Assembly (NCBI RefSeq): GCF_038005985.1
Contig: NZ_JBBOUI010000001.1
Span: 1,074,001-1,138,000 of the forward strand
Length of the DNA stretch: 64,000 nt
Direction of reading: 5' to 3'
DNA from: Solibacillus sp. FSL R7-0682
GTDB lineage: Bacteria > Bacillota > Bacilli > Bacillales_A > Planococcaceae
Shown: piece by piece, positions 37,744-47,242 of the stretch
How positions within the stretch are numbered: the stretch's first letter is position 1
Layout of the letters: every line of letters begins with the position of its first letter
Program-made: the position numbers and the translations under genes
Notes under the pieces: generated by a model
Seen by the model: the letters and a program-made list of their open reading frames with translations, nothing else
What the model was told of the DNA's origin: nothing
The model's database searches: none

Positions 37744-38709
37744 ATGAAATTGTTAGAAGAGGTTCAATTAAAGCCTGTGACAAGTCTTAAAGGAAAAGAC
37801 TTACTAACACTGCTTGATTATACAAGTGAAGAAGTAAATGACTTAGTTCAATTAGCAACACAGCTTAAAAAAATTACAAAAGCAGGCAAGTGTCCACGTT
37901 TACTTGAAGGTAAAACACTCGGCATGATTTTTGAGAAAAGCTCGACGCGTACACGTGTATCGTTCGAAGTAGGTATGCAACAGCTAGGTGGATACGGTAT
38001 GTTTATGAATGCCCGTGATATGCAAATTGGTCGAGGTGAGCCAATCTCGGACACAGGGAAGGTTTTATCCGGTTATTTAGATGGGATTATGATTCGTGCG
38101 AACTCACACGAAATGGTAGAAGAGTTAGCAGAGCATGCATCAATTCCGATTATTAATGGATTAACGGATATGGATCATCCATGCCAAGCATTAGCTGACC
38201 TTGAAACAATCGCTGAAAATAAGGGCGAATTAAAAGGTTTAAAAATTGCATACGTTGGGGATGGCAATAATGTTGCACATGCATTAGTTGTTGCTGCTGC
38301 ACACGTAGGGATGCATGTTACAGTCGCTACTCCAGAAGGTTATGAATGTGATGATACAATTATTGAAAAAGCACAAGAAATTGGCGCGCGTAATGGTAGC
38401 ATTGTATATATTACGAATAATCCAATCGAAGCAGTGAAAAATGCGGATGTTATTTATGCAGACGTTTGGACATCAATGGGGCAAGAAGAAGAGACAGAGC
38501 AACGTTTAAAAGATTTCGCAGCATATCAAATAAACGACGCATTAGTTGCCCATGCCAAACAAGATTATATGTTCCTACATTGCTTACCAGCACACCGTGA
38601 AGAAGAAGTCGCAACATCAGTAATTGATGGACCGAATTCCTATATTTATGAGCAGGCCGAAAATCGCCTACATGCTCAAAAAGCAGTATTAGTTTCATTA
38701 TTAGGTTAA
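37744..38709 (+). CDS. argF: Ornithine carbamoyltransferase
   Basis: Makes citrulline from ornithine and carbamoyl phosphate in arginine synthesis. The 321-residue protein has carbamoyl-phosphate motif [22 protein letters not shown], the ornithine loop DVWTSMGQE and [11 protein letters not shown]. It stands alone: no other arg or arc gene is adjacent, so the rest of the pathway must be elsewhere. An ARG-box-like site lies upstream. The ribosome site is weak (GGGGTGTG). Confidence 0.96.
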   Translation: MKLLEEVQLKPVTSLKGKDLLTLLDYTSEEVNDLVQLATQLKKITKAGKCPRLLEGKTLGMIFEKSSTRTRVSFEVGMQQLGGYGMFMNARDMQIGRGEPISDTGKVLSGYLDGIMIRANSHEMVEELAEHASIPIINGLTDMDHPCQALADLETIAENKGELKGLKIAYVGDGNNVAHALVVAAAHVGMHVTVATPEGYECDDTIIEKAQEIGARNGSIVYITNNPIEAVKNADVIYADVWTSMGQEEETEQRLKDFAAYQINDALVAHAKQDYMFLHCLPAHREEEVATSVIDGPNSYIYEQAENRLHAQKAVLVSLLG

Positions 38710-38764
38710 TGAAACGGGTCTTGCAAAGGCGCGGGTCGCATCTTTCATAGACTTTTTGTAACAA

Positions 38765-38934
38765 TGCAATATTTGTAAGCAGGAAGAGCGAACAAATATT
38801 GTAGTAGTTCCCTTTGATGAAGAAACAGGAGACGCTGTGCCGCATCATACAACTACAAATGTGATGAATGTAGTCAAGATGGAATACTTCATCACTACAT
38901 AGAAAAAGCAATCCGGGAGACGCTGGATTGCTTT
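38765..38934 (+). pseudogene. Decayed small two-CxxC protein gene
   Basis: Two frames together read as one small protein. From 38765, CNICKQEERTNIVVVPFDEE continues to about 38845; then a shift of frame gives YNYKCDECSQDGILHHYIEK from 38851 and runs on through IRETLDCF to about 38934. The CxxC ... CxxC spacing suggests a zinc ribbon of about 60 residues. The first frame is preceded by TAA, with no start codon; a Met-Gln-Cys start could be restored by a small indel at the nearby ATG. The terminator overlaps its end. I do not recognise the family. Confidence 0.5.
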
Positions 38935-38940
38935 TTATTT
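38903..38940 (+). terminator. Terminator downstream of argF
   Basis: aaaaagcaatcc / ggattgcttttt, a perfect 12-bp stem with a 10-base loop and further T-rich sequence. Confidence 0.9.
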
Positions 38941-38965
38941 TTTTCTCAAAAACTAAATAAATATA

Positions 38966-38995
38966 ACCCAGTAGCAATGGTGCTACCGGGTTAAT
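38966..38995 (-). terminator. Terminator of the PTS EIIC gene (minus strand)
   Basis: On the minus strand taacccggtagcac pairs with ttgctactgggtta just past the stop, followed by a weak T-rich stretch. Confidence 0.6.
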
Positions 38996-38998
38996 TCA

Positions 38999-40024
38999 TT
39001 ATTCATAATGAACAGCGTAGTCGCTTGATTTAATCCATTTAAACTTCAGCTCGAACAGCTTGATGAAAATTAAATTTAAAATAATAGGTAATGCAATAAA
39101 TAAGGTTAACGAAAGAGTAATTGATGTAGCATTCCAACCAACTAAATCTAAATATTTTAGTGGTCCTACGAAACCACCAAGCCCAAAGCCAGCACTATAA
39201 GGTGTACCTACGATTTCGAAGTAACCACCTAATGCACCCAAAATAGCAGCAGTTAGAATCATCGGAAAAGCAATCGTTGGCTTCATAAAGAAATTACGCA
39301 TTTGAATTTTCGCTGACACAACGTGTGCAATCGCAGTACCGAAGTTGTTAGCACGATAACTTGCGATACACATCCCAACGCCCGATGCACATACTCCAAG
39401 ATTTGCAGTACCTGCGCCGATACCAGAAAGCATAATAACGGTTGCTACACCAATCGTAGATATCGGTGAAATAATTAAAATTGAGAATATAACAGCAATA
39501 ATAGAGCCCATTAAAATTGGTTGTAGTGATGTTGCGTACATGATGACTTCTCCTACCCAACCAGATGCAGAACGTACATAAGGTAAAAGGGCTACACCGA
39601 TAAGACCTGGAATAAACATTGTTAATGCAGGCATCCCGATAAGTGTAAAATCCTTTAAATGGTTTCCTAAAAACTGAACAAATAGTACAGCAAGTGCTGC
39701 TGTAATCCCGATATTAATAACAACCCCAATACCTGCAAGAGTTAATACACCTTCTTGCATCGTATAAACACCACTTCCGATAAAGGAAGCAAGTCCAACA
39801 CTACATGTTTGAATTGGTGTTAGCTTAAAGCAAATACCCGTCATCACGCCAATAACAAGAGGCAATAAACTCATAGCAACAATTGATGTATCTAAAATAA
39901 TTTGTAATTGAGGCACGTATGGAATAATTAGTTTTAGTATTTCTCCTACAAGGGCATTCGGAATTAAACAGACAACAATCCCCATGCTCATGCCGGTTAA
40001 TACATTGTTAATAAAGTTTTTCAT
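38999..40024 (-). CDS. Orphan PTS-type EIIC membrane protein
   Basis: A 341-residue polytopic protein of the PTS_EIIC_2 group. It has about ten hydrophobic segments and many glycine-rich turns (GMSMGIVVCLIPNALVGEIL, TIGVATVIMLSGIGAG). No EIIA or EIIB domain is fused and none is adjacent, so it is unclear whether it phosphorylates its substrate or works as a plain permease. It is a single gene with AAGGGAA before the ATG. Confidence 0.82.
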   Translation of the reverse strand: MKNFINNVLTGMSMGIVVCLIPNALVGEILKLIIPYVPQLQIILDTSIVAMSLLPLVIGVMTGICFKLTPIQTCSVGLASFIGSGVYTMQEGVLTLAGIGVVINIGITAALAVLFVQFLGNHLKDFTLIGMPALTMFIPGLIGVALLPYVRSASGWVGEVIMYATSLQPILMGSIIAVIFSILIISPISTIGVATVIMLSGIGAGTANLGVCASGVGMCIASYRANNFGTAIAHVVSAKIQMRNFFMKPTIAFPMILTAAILGALGGYFEIVGTPYSAGFGLGGFVGPLKYLDLVGWNATSITLSLTLFIALPIILNLIFIKLFELKFKWIKSSDYAVHYE

Positions 40025-40379
40025 AAAGTCATTTCCCTTCTAATTAAAGCATTGTCTAAGTTGATGTTTTCCAGTGTAATACGCTTTGAATAATCTATCA
40101 ATAGTGAAAATTCTGAAATTTATGAAATGTCACGCAATGTTTTTTAAATTTATGGTTTTTTTAGAAATTCGGTTTGTTGAAGCAGTAAAAAAATTCACAA
40201 CTAATTAGAGGGGATTTTCACTTTATTTCATCAAAGACTTTATATGTAAGGATTAATACTTAAAATAATTTACAAATACTAACGTAATTTAATAATGAAG
40301 GGAATAATTCTTTAATCTAAAATAAATGAAAGCTGTTCTAAAAAGTAGTAGTTTACTTTTCAGAACAGCTTTAATAGTA
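40025..40379. other. Intergenic region between the EIIC gene and sspI
   Basis: Very AT-rich, with no gene seen on either strand. It should hold the minus-strand EIIC promoter. At 40330-40373 lies a bidirectional hairpin (aaagctgttct / agaacagcttt with inner aaaagta / tactttt) that can terminate sspI. Confidence 0.6.
40330..40373 (-). terminator. Terminator after sspI
   Basis: A long stem, aaagctgttct.aaaagta against tacttttcagaacagcttt, directly after the sspI stop. The minus-strand T tail is modest. Confidence 0.75.
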
Positions 40380-40589
40380 TTAAGCGGAAAATTGGGTAGC
40401 AAGTTTTTGAGAAAAATCATTTCGTTCCGTCTCATTCGCGGCATTCCACCATTTTTCTAAAAATACGCCAAGTCCAGGCAGTAAATGTTCTTCACCTCGT
40501 GAAATCGCATCGTTGACAATATCACTAAACTCATCTGCATTTTGACCTGTCACATTTGCTGTAATAGCTTGTCGAATTTGAAAATCCAT
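40380..40589 (-). CDS. sspI: Small acid-soluble spore protein SspI
   Basis: A 69-residue minor spore protein (MDFQIRQAITANVTGQNADE ... ISRGEEHLLPGLGVFLEKWW) made in the forespore. ATG 40589 has AAAGGAGG 8 bases upstream; the frame runs 11 codons further without a ribosome site. In Bacillus sspI is divergent from the ysgA methyltransferase, as here. Its presence shows that the organism forms endospores. Confidence 0.95.
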   Translation of the reverse strand: MDFQIRQAITANVTGQNADEFSDIVNDAISRGEEHLLPGLGVFLEKWWNAANETERNDFSQKLATQFSA

Positions 40590-40713
40590 ATTTGAACCTC
40601 CTTTTTTTCTTACTATGTACAAATTCCAATAAATAATACAGATGAATTCATGATAGAATCACACATTTTATGATAGAATGAATAATCGATTAAAGATAAA
40701 GGACGGAATATGT

Positions 40714-41475
40714 ATGAAACGAATTGAATCGACACAAAATGCATTAGTAAAGCATTGGAAAAAGCTTGTGACACAGCGCAAAGAACGTGAAAAAACAGGT
40801 GAGTATATTATTGAGGGGTTTCATTTAGTTGAGGAAGCTTTAAAACATAAAGAACAAGTTGTTCAAATTATTGTTCGTGAAGGCGTTGATTTACCTTTAT
40901 TATGGGCAATTGATGATGTAGAAATCATTCAAGTAAATGATGCTGTGGCAAAAGAAATAGCGGAGACTGAAAATTCACAAGGGGTATTTGCACATTGTAA
41001 GCAACGCTCACTATCAGAAGATGAAATGTTTGATTGGCGTAGAGTCCTATTAGTAGATGCAGTGCAAGATCCAGGAAATATTGGGACAATGATCCGAACG
41101 GCAGATGCAGCCGGTATTGATGCAGTAGTATTGGGGAAAGGTTGTGTAGATGCATTTAATCCAAAAACTCTTCGTTCTGCTCAAGGTTCGCATTTCCATA
41201 TTCCTGTTGTACGTGGAGATTTAATGGAGTGGATTGAAAATCTACAGCTAGATGGTGTCCGAGTATATGGAACGTCTTTAGAAGAGTCTATATCATATAA
41301 AGATGTTCAGCCGAGTAATGCATTTGCGTTAATCGTTGGGAATGAAGGTAGTGGGATTAGTCCACAATTATTAGCAAAAACCGATCAGAATGTCATTATT
41401 CCAATTTTAGGTGGGGCAGAATCCCTAAATGTAGCAGTAGCCACTGGGATATTATTATATACTTTTGTTAAATAA
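40714..41475 (+). CDS. ysgA: TrmH/SpoU family RNA 2'-O-methyltransferase (YsgA-like)
   Basis: A 253-residue SPOUT enzyme that should methylate a ribose in rRNA or tRNA. An N-terminal substrate-binding domain (RIESTQNALVKHWKKLVTQRKER) is followed by the trefoil-knot motifs LVDAVQDPGNIGTMIRTADAAG, LIVGNEGSGIS and ESLNVAVATGILLY. I use ATG 40714, after AAAGGAC; the frame begins 12 codons earlier. It is upstream of the qox and phe genes; in B. subtilis ysgA directly precedes pheS. Confidence 0.93.
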   Translation: MKRIESTQNALVKHWKKLVTQRKEREKTGEYIIEGFHLVEEALKHKEQVVQIIVREGVDLPLLWAIDDVEIIQVNDAVAKEIAETENSQGVFAHCKQRSLSEDEMFDWRRVLLVDAVQDPGNIGTMIRTADAAGIDAVVLGKGCVDAFNPKTLRSAQGSHFHIPVVRGDLMEWIENLQLDGVRVYGTSLEESISYKDVQPSNAFALIVGNEGSGISPQLLAKTDQNVIIPILGGAESLNVAVATGILLYTFVK

Positions 41476-41488
41476 ATTTTGATTCATA

Positions 41489-41530
41489 AGGAGTTTTGAG
41501 TAATAGGAACCTACTCAAAACCCTTTTTTT
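41489..41530 (+). terminator. Terminator after ysgA
   Basis: agttttgagta / tactcaaaa with a 10-base loop and seven T residues. Confidence 0.9.
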
Positions 41531-41815
41531 AGTAGAGTATAAATATATATTTCCCAATTTAAACCATTATATGAATAAAATTTCTAATTCTGATTAATCG
41601 AAAAAAAATTACTTTTTCAAGTTCATAGAACTGTCAATTTTAGAAACAAGTTTTTTATTGCTCGCTAGTGCGCGGTTTTACTATGTTTTTGGACATTATT
41701 TTGCAATACTAAAATAAAAAGTCTTGAAAACAGTAAGAAAAATGGTTTTTTTCCAATTTGATGTTTTGACACTTATTTGATGTTTAACTAAAATCGAGGG
41801 TGGTTAGATAATAAC
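41531..41815. other. AT-rich region upstream of the qox operon
   Basis: No gene is seen. Its end holds a strong promoter: TTGACA (41766-41771), a 17-base spacer and TAAAAT (41789-41794), with transcription start near 41801. Confidence 0.7.
41766..41794 (+). promoter_or_regulatory. qox operon promoter
   Basis: TTGACA-N17-TAAAAT, close to the sigma-A consensus, 277 bases before qoxA. Confidence 0.85.
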
Positions 41816-42037
41816 TTGAGCGATGTGCAAGAAAATAAATTATTTAATAAAGTAGGTTTCCCATTTATTATTTTGGAAAAAATATATACGAGCAGTTTAT
41901 GTATGTATTTACGGGATAATATAATTTATTTCTACTATATGCATAGTAGGAATGGTGAAAGTGAATTATTCGATTGCACATGTATGATTAATTGGTCTAA
42001 TTTTAAGCACTACTTGAAAGCGCTTAAGACAGTCTAA
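41816..42037 (+). CDS. Possible 73-codon leader ORF of the qox operon
   Basis: A TTG-started frame of 73 codons lies about 15 bases downstream of the predicted transcription start and ends 33 bases before qoxA. GAGGGTGG lies 13 bases or more upstream, a loose ribosome site. The product (two or three cysteines, aromatic-rich, no signal peptide) is not recognised. It could be a real small protein, a leader peptide or chance. Confidence 0.3.
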   Translation: MSDVQENKLFNKVGFPFIILEKIYTSSLCMYLRDNIIYFYYMHSRNGESELFDCTCMINWSNFKHYLKALKTV

Positions 42038-42070
42038 CTAGCTCTATTTATTTTGGAAAGGAGTCCAACT

Positions 42071-42952
42071 ATGAAAGCAAATATGAAGGGAACATTACTC
42101 TCTTTCATGGGACTAGGTGCTATGTTATTAGCAGGCTGTAACGATAAGTTAACAGTACTTGATCCTAAAGGTCCTCAAGCACAACGACAAGCCGATGACA
42201 CGATGTTATTAATTTACTTAATGTCAGGGATTGTATTTGTTGTATTAGCAATTATGGTATTTATGTTAGTTAAATATCGTGCTTCAAAACAAAGTCCAGA
42301 TTACGAGCCACCACATATTCATGGTCACTGGCTAGTAGAAACATTTATGATTGGTATTCCTGTTATCATCGTAATTTTCTTATCAGTAGTTTCTGTTAAG
42401 AGTAACTACATTGTAGAAAGTACGCCTGAAGGCTATGAAGATCAGGAGCCGCTTGTAATTTATGCTTCTTCATCTAACTGGAAATGGCACTTCAGCTATC
42501 CAGAACAAGGAATTGAAACAGTTAACTACTTATACATTCCAGCAGGTCGTGCAATTGAGTTTAAATTATATTCTCATGGTCCGATTACAAGTTTCTGGAT
42601 TCCACAATTAGGTGGACAAAAGTATGCCATGGCAGACATGGTTACGACTTTACACTTAGCTGCTGACAACCCAGGCGAATTCTGGGGACGTAACGCGAAC
42701 TTCTCTGGTCGCGGAACTGCAGAAAACACTTTCGATGTTACAGCTATGACACAACAAGAATTTGATGAGTGGGTAACGGAAGTTCACGAAACTGCCAAAC
42801 CACTTACAGAAGAAAAATTCAATGAATTACTAGAACCAGGTCACTTAGGTAAGTCTACTTATACTGGTACACACTTAGAGTTCTCACCAGCTCCACATCA
42901 CGATCACGATGATAATGAATCATCTGAAGAAGAGGATCACTCTTCACACTAA
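42071..42952 (+). CDS. qoxA: Quinol oxidase (aa3-type) subunit II
   Basis: A 293-residue lipoprotein subunit of the menaquinol oxidase. The signal peptide ends with lipobox LLAGC; two membrane segments (about 44-66 and 88-110) precede a cupredoxin domain. The CuA ligands (CxxxC) of cytochrome c oxidases are absent (SHGPITSFWIPQLGGQKYAM, GRNANFSGRG), as expected for a quinol oxidase. The C-terminus is rich in His, Asp and Glu. ATG 42071 follows AAAGGAG. It is the first gene of qoxABCD. Confidence 0.95.
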   Translation: MKANMKGTLLSFMGLGAMLLAGCNDKLTVLDPKGPQAQRQADDTMLLIYLMSGIVFVVLAIMVFMLVKYRASKQSPDYEPPHIHGHWLVETFMIGIPVIIVIFLSVVSVKSNYIVESTPEGYEDQEPLVIYASSSNWKWHFSYPEQGIETVNYLYIPAGRAIEFKLYSHGPITSFWIPQLGGQKYAMADMVTTLHLAADNPGEFWGRNANFSGRGTAENTFDVTAMTQQEFDEWVTEVHETAKPLTEEKFNELLEPGHLGKSTYTGTHLEFSPAPHHDHDDNESSEEEDHSSH

Positions 42953-42988
42953 TTATTGGAGTTATTACTTTTTGAAAGGAGTACTATT

Positions 42989-44953
42989 ATGAAGGAATTT
43001 TTTGCACAGTTTGCTGTTCCACACCCAAGCACACTGATTTATATCGCAATGGCTTCAATTATCCTTGGTACAATTGCGTTAATTGCAGTCGTTACGTACT
43101 TCAAATTATGGGGCTATTTATGGCGCGAGTGGATTACAACTGTTGACCATAAAAAAATCGGTATTATGTACTTAGTAGTAGCATTATTAATGCTATTCCG
43201 TGGTGGCGTTGATGCCGTAATGCTTCGTTTACAACTTGCTGTTCCAGATAATACATTTTTAGATGCACAGCACTATAACGAAGTCTTTACAACACATGGG
43301 GTAGTCATGATCCTATTCATGGCGATGCCTTTCATTACTTTCTTCTTTAACTATTTAGTACCATTACAAATCGGGGCACGTGACGTTGCGTTCCCACGCT
43401 TAAATAACTTAGCGTTCTGGTTATTCTTCATGGGTATGGGATTATTCAATATCTCATTCATCGTGGGTGGATCTCCTGATGCTGGTTGGACATCTTACTT
43501 CCCACTAGCAGACAACGAGTTCAGTACTTCAGTAGGTACGAACTATTACATGCTCTCGCTACAAATTGCGGGTCTTGGTACGTTAATGACGGGTATTAAC
43601 TTCATTACGACAATTATGAAAATGCGTGCTCCAGGTATGACATTATTCAAAATGCCAATGTTCACTTGGTCAGCGCTTATTGCTAACTTAATCATCGTAT
43701 TCGCGTTCCCAGTTTTAACTGTAGCGTTAGCGATGGGTACACTTGACCGTTTATTCGACACGAAGTTCTTCGCGATCGGTAACGGTGGTATGGACATGTT
43801 ATGGGCCAACCTATTCTGGGTTTGGGGTCACCCTGAAGTTTATATCTTAATCTTACCGGCATTCGGTATTTTCTCTGAGATTATTTCAACATTCTCACGT
43901 CGTAACTTATATGGTTATACGTCAATGGTATGGTCTATGATCGTAATCTCAGTATTCGCGTTCGCAGTATGGACTCACCACTTCTTTACAATGGGTCAAG
44001 GTGCATTCACGAACTCGATCTTCTCGATTACAACAATGGCAATTGCCATCCCAACAGGGGTTAAGATTTTCAACTGGTTATTCACAATGTATAAAGGGAA
44101 AATTGAGATGACAACGCCAATGTTATACGCGATGCACTTCATTCCTTTATTCACACTTGGTGGTGTAACAGGGGTTATGCTTGCGATGTCAGCAGCGGAC
44201 TACCAATACCACAACACAATGTTCTTAGTAGCCCACTTCCATAACGTAATCATCCCTGGTGTTGTTTACGCGATGTTAGCAGGTTTAACATTCTACTGGC
44301 CAAAAATGTTCGGCTTCATGCTTAACGAACGTATTGGTAAAGCAACAGTATGGACAATGTCAATCGGTTTCGTGTTAGCCTTCATTCCAATGTATATCAC
44401 TGGTTTAGATGGTCAAGCACGTCGTATGTACACTTACTCTGAATCAACAGGATTCTCATTACTAAACATGGTATCGTTCATCGGTGCTGGTATTTTAACA
44501 GTTTCATTCGTAATGATCGTTTGGAACATTTGGTACAGCTTTAAAAACTCTTCACGCGATATTTCAAGCGACCCTTGGGATGCACGTGGTCTTGAATGGG
44601 CGACACATACGCCAGTTCCGCATTACAACTTTGCGATTACTCCAGACGTAACTGATAGCTCTTCAGAAGCATTCTGGGATTCTAAAAAGCACGGTACAAA
44701 GTTATTCAAAGGCAAAATTGAAGACATTCATATGCCAAATAACTCAGGTCAGACATTCATCATGTCTGTATTCTTCTTCATCATCGGTTTCGCAATGGTA
44801 TTCAGTATGTGGTACTTAACAATCTTCGGTTTAATCGGAGTTCTTGCTTGTATGGCATACCGTTCATTAGAAGACGACCATGGTTATCACATTCATGCAC
44901 ATGAAGTAGAAGAAACAGAAAAAAGCTATGAGAAAAAAGGAGGTGCGAAATAA
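42989..44953 (+). CDS. qoxB: Quinol oxidase (aa3-type) subunit I
   Basis: A 654-residue haem-copper oxidase subunit I carrying haem a, haem a3 and CuB. Visible are the haem ligand in [15 protein letters not shown], CuB-site [26 protein letters not shown] and the haem-ligand pair in [11 protein letters not shown]. About fourteen or more membrane segments. ATG 42989 has AAAGGAG 8 bases upstream; 11 extra upstream codons lack a site. It reduces oxygen to water and pumps protons. Confidence 0.97.
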   Translation: MKEFFAQFAVPHPSTLIYIAMASIILGTIALIAVVTYFKLWGYLWREWITTVDHKKIGIMYLVVALLMLFRGGVDAVMLRLQLAVPDNTFLDAQHYNEVFTTHGVVMILFMAMPFITFFFNYLVPLQIGARDVAFPRLNNLAFWLFFMGMGLFNISFIVGGSPDAGWTSYFPLADNEFSTSVGTNYYMLSLQIAGLGTLMTGINFITTIMKMRAPGMTLFKMPMFTWSALIANLIIVFAFPVLTVALAMGTLDRLFDTKFFAIGNGGMDMLWANLFWVWGHPEVYILILPAFGIFSEIISTFSRRNLYGYTSMVWSMIVISVFAFAVWTHHFFTMGQGAFTNSIFSITTMAIAIPTGVKIFNWLFTMYKGKIEMTTPMLYAMHFIPLFTLGGVTGVMLAMSAADYQYHNTMFLVAHFHNVIIPGVVYAMLAGLTFYWPKMFGFMLNERIGKATVWTMSIGFVLAFIPMYITGLDGQARRMYTYSESTGFSLLNMVSFIGAGILTVSFVMIVWNIWYSFKNSSRDISSDPWDARGLEWATHTPVPHYNFAITPDVTDSSSEAFWDSKKHGTKLFKGKIEDIHMPNNSGQTFIMSVFFFIIGFAMVFSMWYLTIFGLIGVLACMAYRSLEDDHGYHIHAHEVEETEKSYEKKGGAK

Positions 44954-45552
44954 TGGGTAAAGTTAACAACAATGTTCCTTTAGAGTATTCTACAGAGGAA
45001 AATAACCTGAAAATCTTTGGTTTCTGGGTATTCCTAGGTGCGGAAATTATGTTATTCGGTACATTATTCGCATCATACTTCACACTTGTTGACCGTACAG
45101 GTAGCGGTCCAACTGGTGCGGAAATTTTTGAAATTACACCGGTGTTAATCGAAACATTCGTACTTTTAACATCAAGTTTCACAATTGGTTTAGCGATTCA
45201 TGCAATGCGTCTTGGTAGTAAAAAAGCGACAATCAACTTCATGGTTATCACATTATTACTAGGTTTAGTATTCTTAGGCGTTGAGATTTACGAATTCGTA
45301 CACTATGTGCACATTGGTGCAGGTATTACAGTAAGTGCCTTCACTTCGATTTTATTAACAACTTTAGGTACTCACGGACTTCACGTAACAATGGGTCTAT
45401 TCTGGGGTTCATTCATTATTTACCAAATTGCAAAACGTGGATTAAACTCAGTAACTGCTGGTAAGACATTTGTATTCTCACTTTACTGGCACTTCCTAGA
45501 TGTTGTTTGGATCTTCATCTTCAGTTTCATTTACTTGAAAGGAATGATGTAA
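44953..45552 (+). CDS. qoxC: Quinol oxidase subunit III
   Basis: A 199-residue five-helix subunit (KIFGFWVFLGAEIMLFGTLFASYFTL; GTHGLHVTMGLFWGSF; FSLYWHFLDVVWIFIFSFIYL). The ATG overlaps the qoxB stop by one base, and AAAGGAGGTG lies just upstream, so it is tightly coupled. Confidence 0.96.
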   Translation: MGKVNNNVPLEYSTEENNLKIFGFWVFLGAEIMLFGTLFASYFTLVDRTGSGPTGAEIFEITPVLIETFVLLTSSFTIGLAIHAMRLGSKKATINFMVITLLLGLVFLGVEIYEFVHYVHIGAGITVSAFTSILLTTLGTHGLHVTMGLFWGSFIIYQIAKRGLNSVTAGKTFVFSLYWHFLDVVWIFIFSFIYLKGMM

Positions 45553-45555
45553 TCT

Positions 45556-45837
45556 ATGGCTAAGTTCTTTCCAATCGGCCAAATTATGGGCTTCGTTTTC
45601 TCTCTAGTTTTAACAGTGATTGCAATGCTTGTGTACTTCACAGACATGTCATTCACTACAGGGATGATTATTCTATTAGTAACGGCATTCATTCAAGCTG
45701 GTTTACAGTTCATGGTATTCATGCACGCTGGTGAAACAGAAGACAAATGGTCAATTTACTCAAACATTCTTTACGGTATTGGTTTAGTAGTTGTTACTGT
45801 ACTTGGTACACTTTTAATCCTTCTTTGGGATATGTAA
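45556..45837 (+). CDS. qoxD: Quinol oxidase subunit IV
   Basis: A 93-residue three-helix subunit (IGQIMGFVFSLVLTVIAMLV; AFIQAGLQFMVFMH; VVTVLGTLLILLW), three bases after qoxC. Shorter than the roughly 120-residue B. subtilis protein. It stabilises the oxidase complex. No clear terminator hairpin was found before the pheS leader. Confidence 0.94.
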   Translation: MAKFFPIGQIMGFVFSLVLTVIAMLVYFTDMSFTTGMIILLVTAFIQAGLQFMVFMHAGETEDKWSIYSNILYGIGLVVVTVLGTLLILLWDM

Positions 45838-45857
45838 GAGTAAAATTTACACATTAG

Positions 45858-45886
45858 TTGAAAATTGGTGAAAAATCGTTTAGACT
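45858..45886 (+). promoter_or_regulatory. Candidate promoter of the pheS T-box transcript
   Basis: TTGAAA, a 17-base spacer and TAGACT, upstream of the T-box leader. Confidence 0.5.
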
Positions 45887-45904
45887 GGTTGAAGAATAAA
45901 TACT

Positions 45905-46156
45905 AAATGCTTTGACCGGGAAGAGTAATTATGTGAAATTTGTTTTAGGGAATGTAAGCCACTGACTGTAAGCTTACTAACAAATTGCATAGTGAAGTTC
46001 ACCCCGCGAGCAGCGTCCGGGAGCCAATTTGGTGAAAGGATAGCCGGCTAGAGATAGTCGTTAGCTCAAATGAAGTGATTGCTTATTACAAGCAATAACT
46101 AGGGTGGTACCGCGAAACTCGTCCTCGTCCCTTTTTTAGGGGACGAGGTTTTTTTA
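45905..46156 (+). ncRNA. T-box riboswitch (phenylalanine) upstream of pheST
   Basis: The T-box AGGGTGGTACCGCG is at 46101-46114, just before the terminator hairpin (cctcgtccc / ggggacgagg, seven T, 46123-46156). A UUC codon at 45998-46000 (after GTGAAG) sits where the specifier is expected, which fits phenylalanine and the downstream pheS. Confidence 0.93.
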
Positions 46157-46190
46157 TTTTCTAAAAGATTTTTATAGGAGGCAAAGTTTT

Positions 46191-47228
46191 ATGGAACAAC
46201 AATTAAAGCAATTGGAACAAGAAGCTTTAGCGAAAATTGCCGAAGCAACAGATTTGAAAGCATTAAACGAAGTTCGGGTTGCGTACTTAGGTAAAAAAGG
46301 ACCAATCACAGACCTTTTAAAGGGAATGGGTAAGCTTTCTGCTGAAGATCGTCCAAAGATGGGTGCACTTGTTAACACAGTGCGTGAAAACGTGACAGCT
46401 GAGCTAGAAAAGAAAGTAGCGGTATTAGAAGAGGCTGCCATTCAAGAGCAGTTAGAAAATGAATCAATTGACGTAACGTTACCAGGTGCACAAGTGCGTG
46501 TAGGAAATCGTCACCCACTTACTCGTGTTATTGAAGAAATAGAAGACCTATTTTTAGGGATGGGTTACGAAATCGTAGAAGGTCCAGAGGTAGAGAAGGA
46601 TTACTATAATTTCGAAGCGATGAACTTACCAAAAGGTCACCCAGCACGTGATATGCAAGATTCATTCTACATTTCAGAAGAAACGTTATTACGTACGCAT
46701 ACTTCCCCAGTGCAAGCACGTACGATGGAAGCGAAAAAAGGAGAACCAATTCGAGTTATTTGTCCAGGTAAAGTATTCCGTCGGGATACGGATGATGCAA
46801 CACACTCTCATCAATTCATGCAAATTGAAGGACTTGTCATTGGTGAAAACATTCGTATGTCTGATTTAAAAGGTACATTAGATGCATTAGCAAAGAAAAT
46901 GTTCGGTGCAGAGCGTGAAATTCGCTTACGTCCATCTTTCTTCCCATTTACAGAGCCATCTGTAGAGGTAGACGTTTCATGTCATAAATGCGGCGGTAAA
47001 GGCTGTAATGTATGTAAATCGACTGGATGGATTGAAATTTTAGGTGCGGGTATGGTACATCCAAACGTACTTGAAATGGCAGGCTATGACTCAACACAAC
47101 TTTCAGGCTTCGCATTCGGTATCGGTGCAGAGCGTATCGCAATGTTAAAATACGGTGTGGATGATATTCGTCATTTCTATACAAATGACACACGCTTCTT
47201 ATCACAATTCCACCAGGCAGAAGTGTAA
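46191..47228 (+). CDS. pheS: Phenylalanyl-tRNA synthetase alpha subunit
   Basis: A 345-residue class II catalytic subunit: N-terminal coiled coil, motif 2 region with [12 protein letters not shown] and [19 protein letters not shown], and motif 3 [16 protein letters not shown]. It has a cysteine cluster ([17 protein letters not shown]) seen in Gram-positive PheS. AGGAGG precedes the ATG. It is T-box controlled and 14 bases upstream of pheT. Confidence 0.97.
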   Translation: MEQQLKQLEQEALAKIAEATDLKALNEVRVAYLGKKGPITDLLKGMGKLSAEDRPKMGALVNTVRENVTAELEKKVAVLEEAAIQEQLENESIDVTLPGAQVRVGNRHPLTRVIEEIEDLFLGMGYEIVEGPEVEKDYYNFEAMNLPKGHPARDMQDSFYISEETLLRTHTSPVQARTMEAKKGEPIRVICPGKVFRRDTDDATHSHQFMQIEGLVIGENIRMSDLKGTLDALAKKMFGAEREIRLRPSFFPFTEPSVEVDVSCHKCGGKGCNVCKSTGWIEILGAGMVHPNVLEMAGYDSTQLSGFAFGIGAERIAMLKYGVDDIRHFYTNDTRFLSQFHQAEV

Positions 47229-47242
47229 GGAGGACAAATGAA

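Noticed and set aside
38450-38977. 175-codon minus-strand frame over the end of argF
   Set aside because: Antisense to argF and across two terminators; the composition looks like a frame shadow.
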